A DNA stretch of 64,000 bases from Phytobacter ursingii (GCA_901456055.1 CABDWT010000004.1:372001-436000); one strand, 5' to 3'. Counted from the stretch's first letter, positions 1 through 11,012 are shown. A program made the numbers and translations. Notes: generated by a model not told the origin, from the letters alone.

Positions 1-668
1 TTCTGGAAAATCCCACCGATCCACGTTATCTCGCCGCAAGCTGGCAATCCGGAGAGACAGGCAGCGGTTTGCACTACCGTGGATTTTCTCTGCGCACGGC
101 GCTGCGCGAGCGCGGTGGGCCGATTACCCTCTCTGTCTTCGCGGCTTGCGTGCTGGTCTTTATCCTGATGAGTATGTCTGACGATCAGACCGTGATGGTC
201 TGGCTTGCCTGGCCCTATGACGCCTCGCTGAAATTTGAAGCCTGGCGCTACTTTAGCCATGCGCTAATGCACTTTTCGCTGGTTCATATCATCTTTAACC
301 TGTTCTGGTGGTGGTATCTTGGCGGAGCCGTTGAAAAACGCCTGGGAAGCGGCAAGCTGGTGGTGATCACGCTTATCAGCGCGTTACTGAGCGGCTTTTT
401 ACAGTACAAACTGACGGGCCCCTGGTTTGGTGGTCTGTCAGGTGTGGTCTATGCATTGATTGGTTATGTGTGGCTACGTGGTGAGCGAGACCCGGAACGC
501 CCGGTCTGGCTGCCCCGTGGACTGGTTATTTTTACGGTCGTGTTACTGGTTGCTGACTGGTTTGGCATCTCAGCAGTGGATACGGCTATCGGCGCCCACA
601 CCGGCGGGCTGGTGATTGGCCTTGCGATGGCGCTGGTAGATACATTGAATGCGCGAAAACGAACATAA
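1..668 (+). CDS. glpG: Rhomboid intramembrane serine protease GlpG (5' end missing)
   Basis: Intramembrane protease of the inner membrane that cleaves transmembrane segments of substrate proteins. The window opens inside the gene: the reading frame runs from base 3 to the stop at 666-668, giving about 221 of the usual 276 residues, so most of the cytoplasmic N-terminal domain is missing. The rhomboid core is intact. It shows the HxxxN segment (VHIIFN), the WWWYLGG stretch, the catalytic serine in GGLSG and the catalytic histidine in GAHTGG, with about six membrane segments. An internal TTG at 69 is not the true start. glpR follows 17 bp downstream, as in the E. coli glpEGR operon. Confidence 0.97.
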   Translation, partial: LENPTDPRYLAASWQSGETGSGLHYRGFSLRTALRERGGPITLSVFAACVLVFILMSMSDDQTVMVWLAWPYDASLKFEAWRYFSHALMHFSLVHIIFNLFWWWYLGGAVEKRLGSGKLVVITLISALLSGFLQYKLTGPWFGGLSGVVYALIGYVWLRGERDPERPVWLPRGLVIFTVVLLVADWFGISAVDTAIGAHTGGLVIGLAMALVDTLNARKRT

Positions 669-685
669 TTATCCAGAGACATTTC

Positions 686-1444
686 ATGAAACAAACACAA
701 CGTCATGACGCGATCATTGAACTGGTTAAACTGCAGGGATATGTCAGCACGGAAGAACTGGTAGAGCAATTCTCGGTAAGCCCGCAGACGATTCGCCGCG
801 ATCTGAACGATCTGGCTGATCAAAACAAAATCCTGCGCCACCACGGGGGGGCTGCGCTACCTTCCAGCTCCGTCAACACCTCCTGGCATGACCGTAAGGC
901 AACGCAAACGGCGGAGAAAGAACGGATTGCCCGTAAAGTGGCCAGCCAGATCCCGAACGGTGCAACGTTGTTTATTGATATTGGAACTACCCCTGAAGCC
1001 GTGGCGCACGCGTTGCTCGATCATAGCGATTTACGCGTGGTAACTAACAATCTGAATGTGGCAAACACGCTGCTGAAAAAAGAAGATTTCCGCGTCATCC
1101 TCGCGGGCGGCGAATTGCGTAGCCGTGACGGCGGCATTGTCGGCGAAGCTACGCTGGACTTTATCTCTCAGTTCCGTCTGGACTTTGGCATTCTTGGTAT
1201 CAGTGGCATTGACGCTGATGGTTCGCTGCTTGAGTTTGACTATCACGAAGTCCGCACCAAGCGGGCGATCATTGAAAACTCCCGCCATGCGATGTTGGTG
1301 GTGGATCACTCGAAGTTTGGACGTAACGCGATGGTTAATATGGGCAGTATCAGCATGGTGAATGCAGTGTACACAGATACCATGCCACCTGCGGGCGTCA
1401 TGCAGGTGATAACCAGTAATAACATCCAGTTAGAGTTATGCTGA
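686..1444 (+). CDS. glpR: Glycerol-3-phosphate regulon repressor GlpR (DeoR family)
   Basis: DNA-binding repressor of the glp regulon, released by glycerol 3-phosphate. The 252 residues match the family length. Residues 1-57 form the DeoR winged helix-turn-helix, with the recognition stretch SPQTIRRDLNDL. The rest is the sugar-phosphate-binding DeoRC domain, with the IDIGTT and VTNNLNV segments. It lies 17 bp after glpG and is probably co-transcribed with it. The 252-residue frame is uninterrupted, so the repressor should be functional. Confidence 0.97.
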   Translation: MKQTQRHDAIIELVKLQGYVSTEELVEQFSVSPQTIRRDLNDLADQNKILRHHGGAALPSSSVNTSWHDRKATQTAEKERIARKVASQIPNGATLFIDIGTTPEAVAHALLDHSDLRVVTNNLNVANTLLKKEDFRVILAGGELRSRDGGIVGEATLDFISQFRLDFGILGISGIDADGSLLEFDYHEVRTKRAIIENSRHAMLVVDHSKFGRNAMVNMGSISMVNAVYTDTMPPAGVMQVITSNNIQLELC

Positions 1445-1451
1445 GAGATAG

Positions 1452-1479
1452 GGTCGGGCGGCGTTGCGCCAGCCCGACC
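1452..1479. repeat. REP-like hairpin between convergent glpR and malT
   Basis: Perfect 8-bp inverted repeat (GGTCGGGC / GCCCGACC) around a 12-nt loop, between the stop codons of convergent glpR and malT. The sequence resembles a degenerate REP element. It may protect 3' ends or help termination from both sides. Neither strand has a clear U-run. Confidence 0.6.
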
Positions 1480-1484
1480 TGAAC

Positions 1485-4190
1485 TCAGACGCCATAGCCC
1501 ATCATTTTCAGCAGCCGCTGGGCATGTAATACGGCATCCTGACGGTGAGCTACTCCCAGTTTCTGATACAAATTACGGATATGCGTTTTAATGGTGGTCG
1601 CCGCTACGGCGAGCTCACCGGCTATCTGCTCATTGCTATAGCCTGAGTAAATAAGCCCCAGAACCTGCCACTCTCGCTGGGTTAGCGGACTGGTACGGAT
1701 AAGTTCCGGCACTTCCGGATGGTTCAGCAAACGTTCAACGAAGTTCTCATCAAAATGGGCGAACTTATGCCGATGATGTTGGTTGATGTCGCGCAGAATA
1801 CGCTGCGCGCGGTGCTGGTCCAGCTCCGGCAATGTGTTGAGTTGAATAAGCTGACGCAATTGCTGCGCCATCGCCTCGCCCTCTATGACAAAGTGGCTGA
1901 TAAACCCGGTGCGATTGGCAAGCTGCAGCGCCTCAAGTAGCACACGCTGTGCGTCGTTTTTGCGTCCGGACTGCCAGTACAGCTGATTCAGTAACAGCAG
2001 GTTGCGATTCAAATCGCTCATCAGGCGCAGACTGCGGGCGTTCTCGTTAAGCTCTTCGAGGACCATTTCGGCCGGATCGAAATCACCGAGCAGAATTTGC
2101 GCTCTGGCGATATTACGCCACTGCCCTTGCAGGAAATGGTTATTAGCGAACTCCGGTTTAGGCGTCTGGCGAAGCCACTGCGCTGCGGATTTGCGATCCC
2201 CTGTCATGTTCCAGTAAATCACCCGAACCTTATCGGCGTTCGATACCCAATCGCTGTGATACTGACCGTTACCCAGCAAGTTTTCCAGACGATGCAAATG
2301 CGCGCGCGCGTTATCCAAATCGCCTCTTGCCAGTGAGTTTTGAATCACCAGCGCCAGACACTGTAACTGTTGCTGCGGCTGGAAGGAGGCGAGAACCTCC
2401 ATCCCCTGGCGGGCGGCGGCTTCAGATTCGTCAAGGCGTGCCCAGGCCCAGAGCAACTGCGAACGAATACGCAGTAAGAATTCGTGCATCGGCAGTTGTT
2501 CAAGATGCTGTTCGCGCACCAGGACAAACCCTTTTTCCTGGGTCTCCCAGGCAGCCTGCAGGAAGCCTTGCGCAAAGAGAATTTCGCTTTGCTGAATCAG
2601 GCTCCATAAGGCGTAGTGCCACACGTCGTGGCGGCGCGCCATCTGTTCGGTTTGCTGCATTAACGCCAGGGAGTTGGTGAGTTGCCCTTTGCAGTGCAGA
2701 ACTTCGCCATGTACCGATGTGGCGACAATACGGCTGTAGTAATTCGCGAGCGGCAGTTCGTCGAGAGCGACCATGGCCAGACGTTCCGCTTCGACGGCGT
2801 CACCATCATTGATCGCGACCTGCGCGCGCAACGCGTTGAAATCACCGTGCAGGGAGGCATCCATTCGGGTGGTCATCTCCTGTTCGGCACGGGCCAGCAA
2901 GGTATTCACTTCACTGTAGCGATGCTGGCTTTGCATCAGCCAGGCTTGTAGCAGAACCAGACGAGGGTTTTCCAGCAGGCTCTCCCACGGCAGCGCTTTC
3001 AGCGATGCTTCCAGCAGGCTGAGTTCGCTGTGATTGAACAAACCCCAGGCGTGATGCAACAGGATATCCCGCAACATGATACCGTCACCCGCAGCCAGTG
3101 CGTGATGAATGGCTTCGCTGGGGAAACCCTGTGCCATCCAGCTTTCTGCCGCCGCGCGATGAATTTCCGGTAGTTCAGTCGCCAGTTCCCACTGGCAGCG
3201 CTGGCGCAGGAAATTGCCGAACAGCGGGTGGTAGCTGAACCACTCGCCGGAGTCATCCATGCGCTGCAGGAATAGCCCCTGGCGCTCAATTTCTTCCAGC
3301 CGCATCTGACCATTTTCTTCGCCAGTGACACGGACAATCAGCGCATCGTTCATGGAGCGTAATAGTGAGCTTTTCAGTAAGAAGAGGCGCGTACTGGCAT
3401 CCACATTATCCAGCACCTCATCCACAAGATAGTCAGACAGGTGGCTGGCGTTGATCCCCGCCAGACGGCGAGCGGATTGCTGTGCGGCGCTGTGATTCTG
3501 GCGTACGGAAAGGGCAATGAGTTGTAGCGCAGTGGCCCAGCCGGCAACGTCATCACACAGACGGCTGCTCTCTGCCGCTTCGATGGGCGAGGTCAGACGG
3601 CAATCGAAAAATTGCTTCGCTTCCTGATGATTAAAGGCCAGTTGATGGCTGCCGATCTCCAGCAACTGTTCACGTACGCGCAGGTTGGCAATGCCTAACT
3701 GCGGTAAATTGCGCGACAGCACAATCAGCGTCAGATTTTCTGGCTGATGGCGCAAGAAGAAGCGCATGGCTTCATGAATTACCGGGTTGGTGATGAGGTG
3801 GTAGTCATCAATCACCAGATAGAGCGCGCGTTGCCACTCTGCCAGTTCAATAAACAACTGGGCAAAGAGGGAGGAGAGGCTGGCGTACTGGCGTTTTTGT
3901 GCCATCACCTCACTGCTGACGCAATGCCCACCGGTGGCTTGCTGAATGGCCGCAATGAAATAGCTGGCAAAGCGTTCCTGTTGGTTGTCGCCTCCATCCA
4001 GCGAAAACCAGCCGACATCATTTTTACCGGAAGCCCATTGAGAAATGAGCGTTGTTTTTCCGTACCCTGCCGGGCTAGTGATCAGCGCAAGCCGAAAATT
4101 GTTCGCGCCGGAAAGTTTAGCCAGCAGACGCTCACGAACGACAGTATGGTCGAGGCGTACCGGGCGACTTAATTTAGACGGAATCAACAT
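1485..4190 (-). CDS. malT: Maltose regulon transcriptional activator MalT
   Basis: Large ATP-dependent activator (STAND/LAL class) that switches on the maltose regulon when bound to ATP and maltotriose. The ATG at 4190 gives 901 residues, the E. coli length; an in-frame GTG at 4199 would add three. The Walker A motif SPAGYGKTT lies near residues 36-44, followed by NACHT-like NTPase segments. A long helical sensor region comes next, and a C-terminal LuxR-type HTH ([18 protein letters not shown]) binds the GGGGAKGAGG boxes. It is divergent from malPQ across a 640-bp region that holds a CRP-like site on the malT side. The targets malP and malQ are adjacent. Confidence 0.97.
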   Translation of the reverse strand: MLIPSKLSRPVRLDHTVVRERLLAKLSGANNFRLALITSPAGYGKTTLISQWASGKNDVGWFSLDGGDNQQERFASYFIAAIQQATGGHCVSSEVMAQKRQYASLSSLFAQLFIELAEWQRALYLVIDDYHLITNPVIHEAMRFFLRHQPENLTLIVLSRNLPQLGIANLRVREQLLEIGSHQLAFNHQEAKQFFDCRLTSPIEAAESSRLCDDVAGWATALQLIALSVRQNHSAAQQSARRLAGINASHLSDYLVDEVLDNVDASTRLFLLKSSLLRSMNDALIVRVTGEENGQMRLEEIERQGLFLQRMDDSGEWFSYHPLFGNFLRQRCQWELATELPEIHRAAAESWMAQGFPSEAIHHALAAGDGIMLRDILLHHAWGLFNHSELSLLEASLKALPWESLLENPRLVLLQAWLMQSQHRYSEVNTLLARAEQEMTTRMDASLHGDFNALRAQVAINDGDAVEAERLAMVALDELPLANYYSRIVATSVHGEVLHCKGQLTNSLALMQQTEQMARRHDVWHYALWSLIQQSEILFAQGFLQAAWETQEKGFVLVREQHLEQLPMHEFLLRIRSQLLWAWARLDESEAAARQGMEVLASFQPQQQLQCLALVIQNSLARGDLDNARAHLHRLENLLGNGQYHSDWVSNADKVRVIYWNMTGDRKSAAQWLRQTPKPEFANNHFLQGQWRNIARAQILLGDFDPAEMVLEELNENARSLRLMSDLNRNLLLLNQLYWQSGRKNDAQRVLLEALQLANRTGFISHFVIEGEAMAQQLRQLIQLNTLPELDQHRAQRILRDINQHHRHKFAHFDENFVERLLNHPEVPELIRTSPLTQREWQVLGLIYSGYSNEQIAGELAVAATTIKTHIRNLYQKLGVAHRQDAVLHAQRLLKMMGYGV

Positions 4191-4311
4191 AGTTATCACT
4201 TCACTGTGAGGACATAGGGGAAAAACGATTTTTTTTGCGCTTCGTAATTAATATAAATAAGGTCGGATAAATTCCGAATTATTGCAAGTTATGTCCGGAT
4301 CTGACGATTGT

Positions 4312-4333
4312 GAATTTGCACTATGTCACATTT
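4312..4333 (-). promoter_or_regulatory. CRP binding site of the malT promoter
   Basis: Read on the minus strand this is TGTGACATAGTGCAAATTC. It has one perfect TGTGA half-site and a weak second half. It matches the known E. coli malT CRP site in layout and almost in sequence, so malT should be activated by cAMP-CRP. Confidence 0.75.
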
Positions 4334-4716
4334 CTATTTGAGTTGTGAATAAAGAGACAGTACCTGTGGCGAAAGGGCATGCAGCCCGATTTGCAGCAAG
4401 GTTGGTCAAAATAAGGCGAAATAGTTTTGCATGTTTTGGGGGCTTTGGTGGAATATTTCCCAAAATGGCGACGTAATCGCACAAATAGCAAAAGGCGAAA
4501 TTATCATTTAAGAAAATATTATTTACTCAAATTATGTTGATGCCGGGAGTGATAATCTCCCTGAAACCATATTTCATATTTTTGACTTTGTCCCCCGTTA
4601 TCCCCTCTGTAAGTGAACGGTGCGTTAACGTGTTTTTTCACGCCCCGTGAGGCAGCAAATGCTTGAAAAATGCTTAAATAAACAGCTAACTTTAGGTGGC
4701 AGAGATCACACTTTTC

Positions 4717-4762
4717 GCTCATCCCTGCTGCTCCTCCCCGTTGAATCCCTGGCAGGATGAGG
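4717..4762. promoter_or_regulatory. MalT-box cluster upstream of malP
   Basis: Three close matches to the MalT box GGGGA(T/G)GAGG. Two are inverted, at 4717-4726 (8 of 10) and 4730-4739 (9 of 10). One is direct, at 4753-4762 (CAGGATGAGG, 8 of 10). The cluster ends about 70 bp before the malP start, as in the MalT-dependent malPQ promoter of E. coli. Confidence 0.7.
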
Positions 4763-4830
4763 ACGTCATTTCATGAGCCTGGCACACTAGCGCTAACGTT
4801 GTTTTTTCAATTACAGGATCCGAATTCTTT

Positions 4831-7224
4831 ATGTCAAAGCCCACGTTTAACAAAGCGCAATTTGAGGCGGCCCTGACGCGTCAGTGGCAGCATTTTGGTT
4901 TGCACGCCGCCCAGGAGATGACCTCTCGTCAGTGGTGGCAGGCCGTGAGCGGCGCGCTGGCGGAATTACTGGTGGCACAACCGCTGGCTAAGCCTGTGAA
5001 AAACCAGCGCCATGTGAACTACATTTCGATGGAATTTCTGATTGGCCGCCTGACGGGTAACAACCTGCTCAACCTCGGCTGGTATCAAGAGGTGAGCGAT
5101 GTACTGCAGGAAAGTGGTATCAATCTGAGCGATCTGCTGGAAGAAGAGACCGACCCGGCGCTGGGTAACGGTGGCTTAGGACGTCTGGCAGCTTGCTTCC
5201 TGGACTCCATGGCAACGGTAGGCCAGTCCGCGACCGGGTATGGCCTGAACTATCAGTACGGTTTGTTCCGTCAGTCTTTTGACGAGGGTCAGCAGAAAGA
5301 GGCGCCAGATGACTGGCAGCGTCGCAGCTACCCCTGGTTCAACCATAATGCTCAATTGAACGTGCAGGTGGGCATTGGCGGCAAAGTGAGTAAAGACGGA
5401 CACTGGACGCCGGGCTTTACGATTATCGGCGAAGCCTGGGATTTACCGGTCCTGGGTTATCGTAATAGCGTGGCACAGCCGCTGCGCCTGTGGCAGGCGA
5501 CACATGCACACCCGTTCGATCTGACCAAATTCAACGACGGTGATTTTCTGCGTGCCGAGCAGCAGGGCATTGATGCAGAAAAACTGACCAAGGTGCTCTA
5601 TCCGAATGACAACCACCAGGCGGGCAAGAAGCTGCGTCTGATGCAGCAATATTTCCAGTGTGCCTGCTCCGTGGCGGATATTCTGCGTCGTCACCATCTG
5701 GCCGGACGCAAAATCGCCCAGTTGCCTGACTTTGAAGTTATTCAGCTTAACGATACGCATCCGACTATTGCGATCCCGGAAATGCTGCGCGTACTGATTG
5801 ATGAACATCAACTGAGCTGGGATGACGCCTGGGCTATTACCAGTAAAACCTTCGCCTACACCAACCATACGCTGATGCCGGAAGCGCTGGAGTGCTGGGA
5901 TGAAAAACTGGTAAAAGCGCTGCTGCCTCGCCACATGCAAATCATCAAACAGATTAACGATCGCTTTAAGGTACTGGTTGAGCAAACCTGGCCTGGCGAT
6001 GAGGATGTGTGGGCGAAACTGGCGGTGGTGCACAACAAGCAGGTTCGTATGGCCAATATGTGCGTCGTTGGCGGGTTCGCGGTGAACGGCGTTGCGGCGC
6101 TGCACTCCGATTTAGTCGTCAAAGATCTGTTCCCGGAATATCACCAACTGTGGCCAACGAAATTCCATAATGTCACTAACGGTATTACGCCGCGTCGCTG
6201 GATCAAACAGTGCAACCCGGCGCTGGCGGCATTGCTGGATAAATCGCTGAAAAATGAGTGGGCGAACGATCTCGACCAGTTGATTAATCTGGAGAAATTT
6301 GCCGACGACGCGAAATTTCGCGCGCAATATCGTGCCATCAAACAGGAAAATAAGGTGCAACTCGCGGCCTTCGTCAAGGCGCGTACCGGCATTGAGATCA
6401 ATCCGCATGCGCTGTTCGATATTCAAATCAAACGTCTGCATGAATACAAACGCCAACATCTGAACCTGCTGCATATTGTGGCGCTGTATAAAGAGATTCG
6501 CGAAAATCCGCAGGCAGACCGCGTACCACGCGTATTCCTCTTCGGCGCGAAGGCCGCGCCGGGCTATTACCTGGCAAAAAATATCATTTACGCCATCAAT
6601 AAAGTGGCCGAGGTAATCAATAACGATAAGACGGTGGGCGATAAGCTGAAAGTGGTTTTCCTGCCGGATTATTGCGTCTCGGCGGCAGAACGTCTTATCC
6701 CGGCGGCAGATGTATCCGAACAAATTTCTACCGCAGGTAAAGAAGCTTCTGGTACCGGCAATATGAAACTGGCGCTGAACGGTGCGCTTACCGTCGGTAC
6801 CCTTGACGGCGCCAACGTCGAGATTGCTGAGCAGGTTGGCGATGAAAACATATTCATCTTCGGTCATACCGTGGAAGAGGTGAAGGCGTTGAAAGCCAAA
6901 GGCTACGATCCGGTGAAATGGCGTAAGAAAGATAAGCTGTTGGATGCGGTGCTCAAAGAACTCGAGAGCGGCAAGTACAGCGGGGGCGACAAACATGCGT
7001 TCGACCAGATGCTGCACAGCATCGGTAAGCAGGGCGGCGATCCTTATCTGGTTCTGGCGGATTTCGCCGCCTACGTCGACGCGCAAAAACGGGTAGATGC
7101 GCTCTATCGTGATGAAGACGCCTGGACCAGGGCTACAATATTGAATACCGCACGTTGCGGCATGTTCAGTTCGGATCGTTCGATCCGTGATTACCAAACC
7201 CGTATCTGGCAGGCAAAACGCTAA
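4831..7224 (+). CDS. malP: Maltodextrin phosphorylase
   Basis: Cytoplasmic PLP enzyme that splits glucose 1-phosphate from the non-reducing end of maltodextrins. The 797 residues equal the E. coli length. The family-35 glycosyltransferase fold is clear. The PLP-lysine signature [19 protein letters not shown] lies around residue 645, and the N-terminal [11 protein letters not shown] loop is present. malQ starts 12 bp after the stop, so the two form one operon driven by MalT. Together they turn linear maltodextrins into glucose and glucose 1-phosphate. Confidence 0.98.
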   Translation: MSKPTFNKAQFEAALTRQWQHFGLHAAQEMTSRQWWQAVSGALAELLVAQPLAKPVKNQRHVNYISMEFLIGRLTGNNLLNLGWYQEVSDVLQESGINLSDLLEEETDPALGNGGLGRLAACFLDSMATVGQSATGYGLNYQYGLFRQSFDEGQQKEAPDDWQRRSYPWFNHNAQLNVQVGIGGKVSKDGHWTPGFTIIGEAWDLPVLGYRNSVAQPLRLWQATHAHPFDLTKFNDGDFLRAEQQGIDAEKLTKVLYPNDNHQAGKKLRLMQQYFQCACSVADILRRHHLAGRKIAQLPDFEVIQLNDTHPTIAIPEMLRVLIDEHQLSWDDAWAITSKTFAYTNHTLMPEALECWDEKLVKALLPRHMQIIKQINDRFKVLVEQTWPGDEDVWAKLAVVHNKQVRMANMCVVGGFAVNGVAALHSDLVVKDLFPEYHQLWPTKFHNVTNGITPRRWIKQCNPALAALLDKSLKNEWANDLDQLINLEKFADDAKFRAQYRAIKQENKVQLAAFVKARTGIEINPHALFDIQIKRLHEYKRQHLNLLHIVALYKEIRENPQADRVPRVFLFGAKAAPGYYLAKNIIYAINKVAEVINNDKTVGDKLKVVFLPDYCVSAAERLIPAADVSEQISTAGKEASGTGNMKLALNGALTVGTLDGANVEIAEQVGDENIFIFGHTVEEVKALKAKGYDPVKWRKKDKLLDAVLKELESGKYSGGDKHAFDQMLHSIGKQGGDPYLVLADFAAYVDAQKRVDALYRDEDAWTRATILNTARCGMFSSDRSIRDYQTRIWQAKR

Positions 7225-7236
7225 GGAAACGCCATA

Positions 7237-9321
7237 GTGAGCAAACGTCTTGATAATGCCGCGCTGGCGGCGGGAATTAGCCCGGATTACATCAATGCGC
7301 ATGGCAAACCACAGTCTATTGGTGCGGAAACCAAACGACGTTTGCTTGACGCTATGCATGCCGTTACCGCGACGCCTGTCGCGGTAACGCCGGTCCCGAA
7401 TGTACTGGTTCATACCCAGGGAAAGAAGAAGTCATTGCCGATTGAGGGAAACGGTACTTTCAACTGGATAATCACCACCGAAGATGGCCAGCAACATAAG
7501 GGCCAGGTCGACGCGGGGAAAAATCTCACCCTGCCAGCGAAGTTGCCGCAGGGATATCACACGCTGACCCTGCGTCAAGCTGAGCAGAGCTGGCATTGTC
7601 GCTTAATTGTCACCCCAAAGCGTTGTTATGAACCGCAGGCCCTGCTGGAAGGGAAAAAACTCTGGGGGGCATGCGTACAGCTTTATACCTTGCGATCTGA
7701 ACGTAACTGGGGGATCGGTGATTTTGGCGATCTGAAAGTTATGTTGGGCGAGGTGGGTCAGCGCGGTGGCGCGTTTATCGGTCTGAATCCCATTCATGCG
7801 CTTTATCCGGCCAATCCGGAAAGCGCCAGTCCGTACAGTCCCTCTTCTCGTCGCTGGCTGAATATCATTTATATCGATGTTAACGCGGTAGAAGATTTTC
7901 AGTTGAGCAAAGAAGCGCAGGCGTGGTGGAAACTCCCTACGACGCGCAAGGCGCTGGACGCCGCCCGCGATGCGGAGTTTGTCGATTACGCTGGCGTAAC
8001 GGCCCTCAAACTGGCGGCATTACGCCTGGCCTGGCTGCAGTTTTCACAGCGTAAAGACGATGACGATTTACGCGCTGCGTTTCATGCCTTTGTGAAGGAA
8101 GAGGGGGAAAGTCTGTACTGGCAGGCGGCGTTTGATGCGCTACATGCCAACCAGGTGAAAGAGGATCCGCTACGCTGGGGCTGGCCTGCCTGGCCGGCAG
8201 GCTTTCAGTCAACCGACAGCCCGGAGGTCAAAGCCTTTTGCGATAGCCATGCCGATGAAGTGAATTTTTACCTGTGGTTGCAGTGGCTGGCATATACGCA
8301 ATTTGCCGAATGCTGGCAGGAGAGCCAGAGTCACCACATGCCAATTGGGTTGTACCGGGATCTTGCCGTGGGTGTCGCCGAAGGCGGTTCGGAAACCTGG
8401 TGTGATCGCGAGCTGTACTGCCTGAAAGCTTCTGTGGGCGCGCCGCCGGATATTCTCGGGCCGCTGGGGCAGAACTGGGGGTTGCCGCCCATGGACCCGC
8501 ATATTATCGCCGCGCGGGCGTACGAACCGTTTATCGAGTTGCTGCGCGCCAATATGAAAAGCTGCGGCGCGTTGCGTATCGATCATGTGATGTCGATGCT
8601 GCGCCTGTGGTGGATCCCGTATGGCGAAACGGCGGATCACGGAGCGTATGTGCAGTACCCGGTGGACGATCTGTTGTCTATCCTGGCACTGGAAAGTCAG
8701 CGTCATCAGTGCATGGTCATTGGCGAAGATTTGGGGACCGTTCCGGTGGAAATCGTCGGCAAGCTGCGCGACAGCGGCGTTTACTCCTACAAAGTCCTCT
8801 ATTTTGAAAATGATCACGAGAAGCGCTACCGCGCCCCCAAAGCCTACCCGGCCCAGTCAATGGCAGTGGCGACGACTCATGATTTGCCGACGTTGCGGGG
8901 ATACTGGGAAAGTGGCGACCTGACGCTGGGTAAGACCCTGGGTCTTTATCCGGATGAAGTGGTGCTGCGCGGGCTGTATCTCGATCGCGAACTGGCAAAA
9001 CAAGGGCTACTGGATGCGCTTCACGCCCATGGCTGTTTGCCAAAACGGGTGGGGCATAAGGCTTCCCGTATGCCGATGAGTGCGGTGCTTAATCGGGGGA
9101 TGCAGCGCTATATCGCTGACAGTAATAGTGCGTTACTGGGGCTACAGCCGGAAGACTGGCTGGACATGGCCGGGCCGGTGAATATTCCGGGCACCAGTTA
9201 TCAGTACAAAAACTGGCGGCGTAAGCTCGCCGTGTCACTGGAGAAAATGTTTGCGGACGAGAACGTCAACAAGCTGATCAAAGACCTGGATAAACGCCGG
9301 AAAGCGGCAGCGAAGAAGTAA
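7237..9321 (+). CDS. malQ: 4-alpha-glucanotransferase (amylomaltase)
   Basis: GH77 amylomaltase that moves glucanosyl units between maltodextrins, releasing glucose and lengthening chains for MalP. It has 694 residues and a GTG start with a GGAA purine run just upstream. Visible family motifs are the LRIDHVMSMLRLWW segment with the catalytic aspartate, the acid/base region GEDLGTVP, and ATTHDLPTLRGYW with the third carboxylate. It is the second gene of malPQ and is followed by an intrinsic terminator. Confidence 0.98.
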   Translation: MSKRLDNAALAAGISPDYINAHGKPQSIGAETKRRLLDAMHAVTATPVAVTPVPNVLVHTQGKKKSLPIEGNGTFNWIITTEDGQQHKGQVDAGKNLTLPAKLPQGYHTLTLRQAEQSWHCRLIVTPKRCYEPQALLEGKKLWGACVQLYTLRSERNWGIGDFGDLKVMLGEVGQRGGAFIGLNPIHALYPANPESASPYSPSSRRWLNIIYIDVNAVEDFQLSKEAQAWWKLPTTRKALDAARDAEFVDYAGVTALKLAALRLAWLQFSQRKDDDDLRAAFHAFVKEEGESLYWQAAFDALHANQVKEDPLRWGWPAWPAGFQSTDSPEVKAFCDSHADEVNFYLWLQWLAYTQFAECWQESQSHHMPIGLYRDLAVGVAEGGSETWCDRELYCLKASVGAPPDILGPLGQNWGLPPMDPHIIAARAYEPFIELLRANMKSCGALRIDHVMSMLRLWWIPYGETADHGAYVQYPVDDLLSILALESQRHQCMVIGEDLGTVPVEIVGKLRDSGVYSYKVLYFENDHEKRYRAPKAYPAQSMAVATTHDLPTLRGYWESGDLTLGKTLGLYPDEVVLRGLYLDRELAKQGLLDALHAHGCLPKRVGHKASRMPMSAVLNRGMQRYIADSNSALLGLQPEDWLDMAGPVNIPGTSYQYKNWRRKLAVSLEKMFADENVNKLIKDLDKRRKAAAKK

Positions 9322-9329
9322 ATACAACG

Positions 9330-9355
9330 AACCCGCCATTCGGCGGGTTCTCTTT
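9330..9355 (+). terminator. Rho-independent terminator after malQ
   Basis: GC stem AACCCGCC / GGCGGGTT around an ATTC loop, followed by a T-rich tract (CTCTTTT), 9 bp after the malQ stop. The complementary A-tract is weak, so it acts mainly in the malQ direction. Confidence 0.85.
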
Positions 9356-9379
9356 TAACAGCCAGTTAAATGGTAGAAC

Positions 9380-10696
9380 TTATACCACCATTCCCAGCAG
9401 CAGACAGCCAACCAGACCGCAGACGGAGATAATGGTCTCCAGTGCGGACCAGGACTTCATGGTTTCCCCGATGGTCAGGTTGAAGTACTCCTTGAACAGC
9501 CAGAAGCCAGGATCGTTCACGTGAGAGAAAATCACACTACCGGAACCCACCGCGATAACCATCAGCTCTGGGCTTACGCCAGTGGTGGCAATCAGCGGTG
9601 CGACAATCCCGCCTGCGGTAATGGCTGCAACGGTTGCGGAACCCAGGGCGATACGCAGTACGGCGGCAATTGACCATGCCATAAAGATTGGCGAGATATT
9701 GGTTTCATGCATCAGCGACGCGATGTATTTATCCACGCCGCTATCCACCAGAACCTGCTTGAATGCGCCGCCACCGCCGATGATCAGCAGCATCATGGCA
9801 ATGATTTTGATTGAGCTGGTCAGCGTCTCGTTGATGTCGTCCATGGAACGACCACGGTTCAGGCCGAAGGTGAAGACCGCAATCAGCACCGCAATTAAAG
9901 TCGCCATAACCGGATCGCCGAAGAACTCAGCGTAAGGCAGAATCGCATGACCTTTCGGCAACAGCATCTCAGCTACCGCACGCAGGGCCATCAGCACCAC
10001 TGGCACCAGAGAGGTCCAGACGCTAACGCCAAAGCCCGGCATTTCTTCTTCGGTAAATGTTTTCTTATTGTACAGACCTTCCGGAATCGGCTTGTCGATG
10101 CCTTTCAGGAAACGGGCGTAGACCGGGCCGGCCAGTATAACGGTCGGGATACCGAGCAGCGTACCGTAGAGCAGGGTTTTGCCCATATCCGCATGGAAAA
10201 TAGTGGCGATAGCAGTCGGGCCAGGGTGCGGAGGCAGGAAGCCGTGGGTAACGGAAAGCGCGGCCGCCATCGGGACACCCACATACAGCAGCGGGATACG
10301 GGCTGCTGCTGCGATAGTGAAAACCAGCGGCAGTAACAGAACAAAGCCCACTTCATAGAACAGCGCGAACCCCACGGTGAAGCCAGTCAGTACGACGGCC
10401 CACTGAATGTGTTTTTCGCCAAATTTCGCAATCAGCGTGGTGGCGATGCGTTGTGCGCCGCCGCAGTCCGCCAGCATTTTACCCAGCATGGCGCCGAAGC
10501 CCATGATCAGCGCAAGGCTGCCCAGCGTTCCGCCCACACCGGCTTTGATAGATTTGATGACTGCGTCCAGAGGCATGCCCTGCATCATACCGACGGCGAG
10601 TGCCACCAGGATCAGGGCGATAAATCCGTTCAATTTGAAGCGGATCATTAATAACAACAACAAGACTACACCGATAGCAACGATGACTAATGGCAT
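9380..10696 (-). CDS. gntT: High-affinity gluconate transporter GntT
   Basis: Inner-membrane gluconate:H+ symporter of the GntP family. The 438 residues match E. coli GntT, with about 12-14 hydrophobic segments. The family stretches GFLPPHPGPTAIA and FSHVNDPGFWLFKEYF are present, and the similarity is closer to GntT than to GntU or GntP as I remember them. Two GntR-operator-like palindromes lie upstream (10856-10871 and 10976-10991). Regulation is therefore expected to be repression by GntR relieved by gluconate. It is transcribed convergently toward malQ. Confidence 0.95.
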   Translation of the reverse strand: MPLVIVAIGVVLLLLLMIRFKLNGFIALILVALAVGMMQGMPLDAVIKSIKAGVGGTLGSLALIMGFGAMLGKMLADCGGAQRIATTLIAKFGEKHIQWAVVLTGFTVGFALFYEVGFVLLLPLVFTIAAAARIPLLYVGVPMAAALSVTHGFLPPHPGPTAIATIFHADMGKTLLYGTLLGIPTVILAGPVYARFLKGIDKPIPEGLYNKKTFTEEEMPGFGVSVWTSLVPVVLMALRAVAEMLLPKGHAILPYAEFFGDPVMATLIAVLIAVFTFGLNRGRSMDDINETLTSSIKIIAMMLLIIGGGGAFKQVLVDSGVDKYIASLMHETNISPIFMAWSIAAVLRIALGSATVAAITAGGIVAPLIATTGVSPELMVIAVGSGSVIFSHVNDPGFWLFKEYFNLTIGETMKSWSALETIISVCGLVGCLLLGMVV

Positions 10697-10855
10697 GATT
10701 TACCTGGCCTTAATTTGTTATGGGTAACGTCAGTTTTTCAGCGGTTATTACAGATTTTAGCCCTGTAAAAACGAAGCGCTGGAGTACCGATATGCCTTAC
10801 ATCCCCTTTTTAAAAGGATAGCCGGATGTTTTTTATATTTTGGGTACTGGCACAG

Positions 10856-10871
10856 ATGATACGGGTAACAT
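10856..10871. promoter_or_regulatory. GntR operator-like palindrome, proximal
   Basis: ATGATACGGGTAACAT, the reverse of the known gnt operator form ATGTTACCCGTATCAT, about 160 bp before the gntT start. Confidence 0.7.
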
Positions 10872-10975
10872 TCACCAAAAGAGAATCACCCGGCGGGTCA
10901 AAATTTGCGAAGTGAGATGCCGGTCATACTCCAGGCTGGAAATGAATGCAAAAAAGAGAGGCGTTTATACGTGGA

Positions 10976-10991
10976 GAGATACAGGTAACAT
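10976..10991. promoter_or_regulatory. GntR operator-like palindrome, distal
   Basis: GAGATACAGGTAACAT is a diverged second copy of the gnt operator, 120 bp upstream of the proximal one. The spacing suits repression by DNA looping, which is known for E. coli gntT. Confidence 0.55.
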
Positions 10992-11012
10992 GCTCTCCCG
11001 TATCGGGAGAGC
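10992..11012. other. Inverted repeat downstream of nfuA
   Basis: GCTCTCCCG / CGGGAGAGC around a 3-nt centre, 18 bp after the nfuA stop and abutting the distal GntR operator. It is a strong stem without a clear U-run. It may stop or stabilise the nfuA transcript. Confidence 0.5.

Larger units (their letters stand above)
4191..4830. promoter_or_regulatory. Divergent malT / malPQ control region
   Basis: 640 bp without a convincing gene. The malT side has a CRP-like site (4312-4333). The malP side has a cluster of MalT boxes (4717-4762). The middle part (4380-4520) is AT-rich, and I see nothing specific in it. A 67-codon open frame on the minus strand here (4519-4722) has no recognisable features and covers the MalT boxes, so I do not call it. 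Confidence 0.8.

Noticed and set aside
4519-4722. 67-codon minus-strand frame between malT and malP
   Set aside because: It covers the MalT boxes, has no family resemblance and no ribosome site.
6112-7413. 433-codon minus-strand frame opposite malP
   Set aside because: It is antisense to conserved malP codons and shows no recognisable domain.
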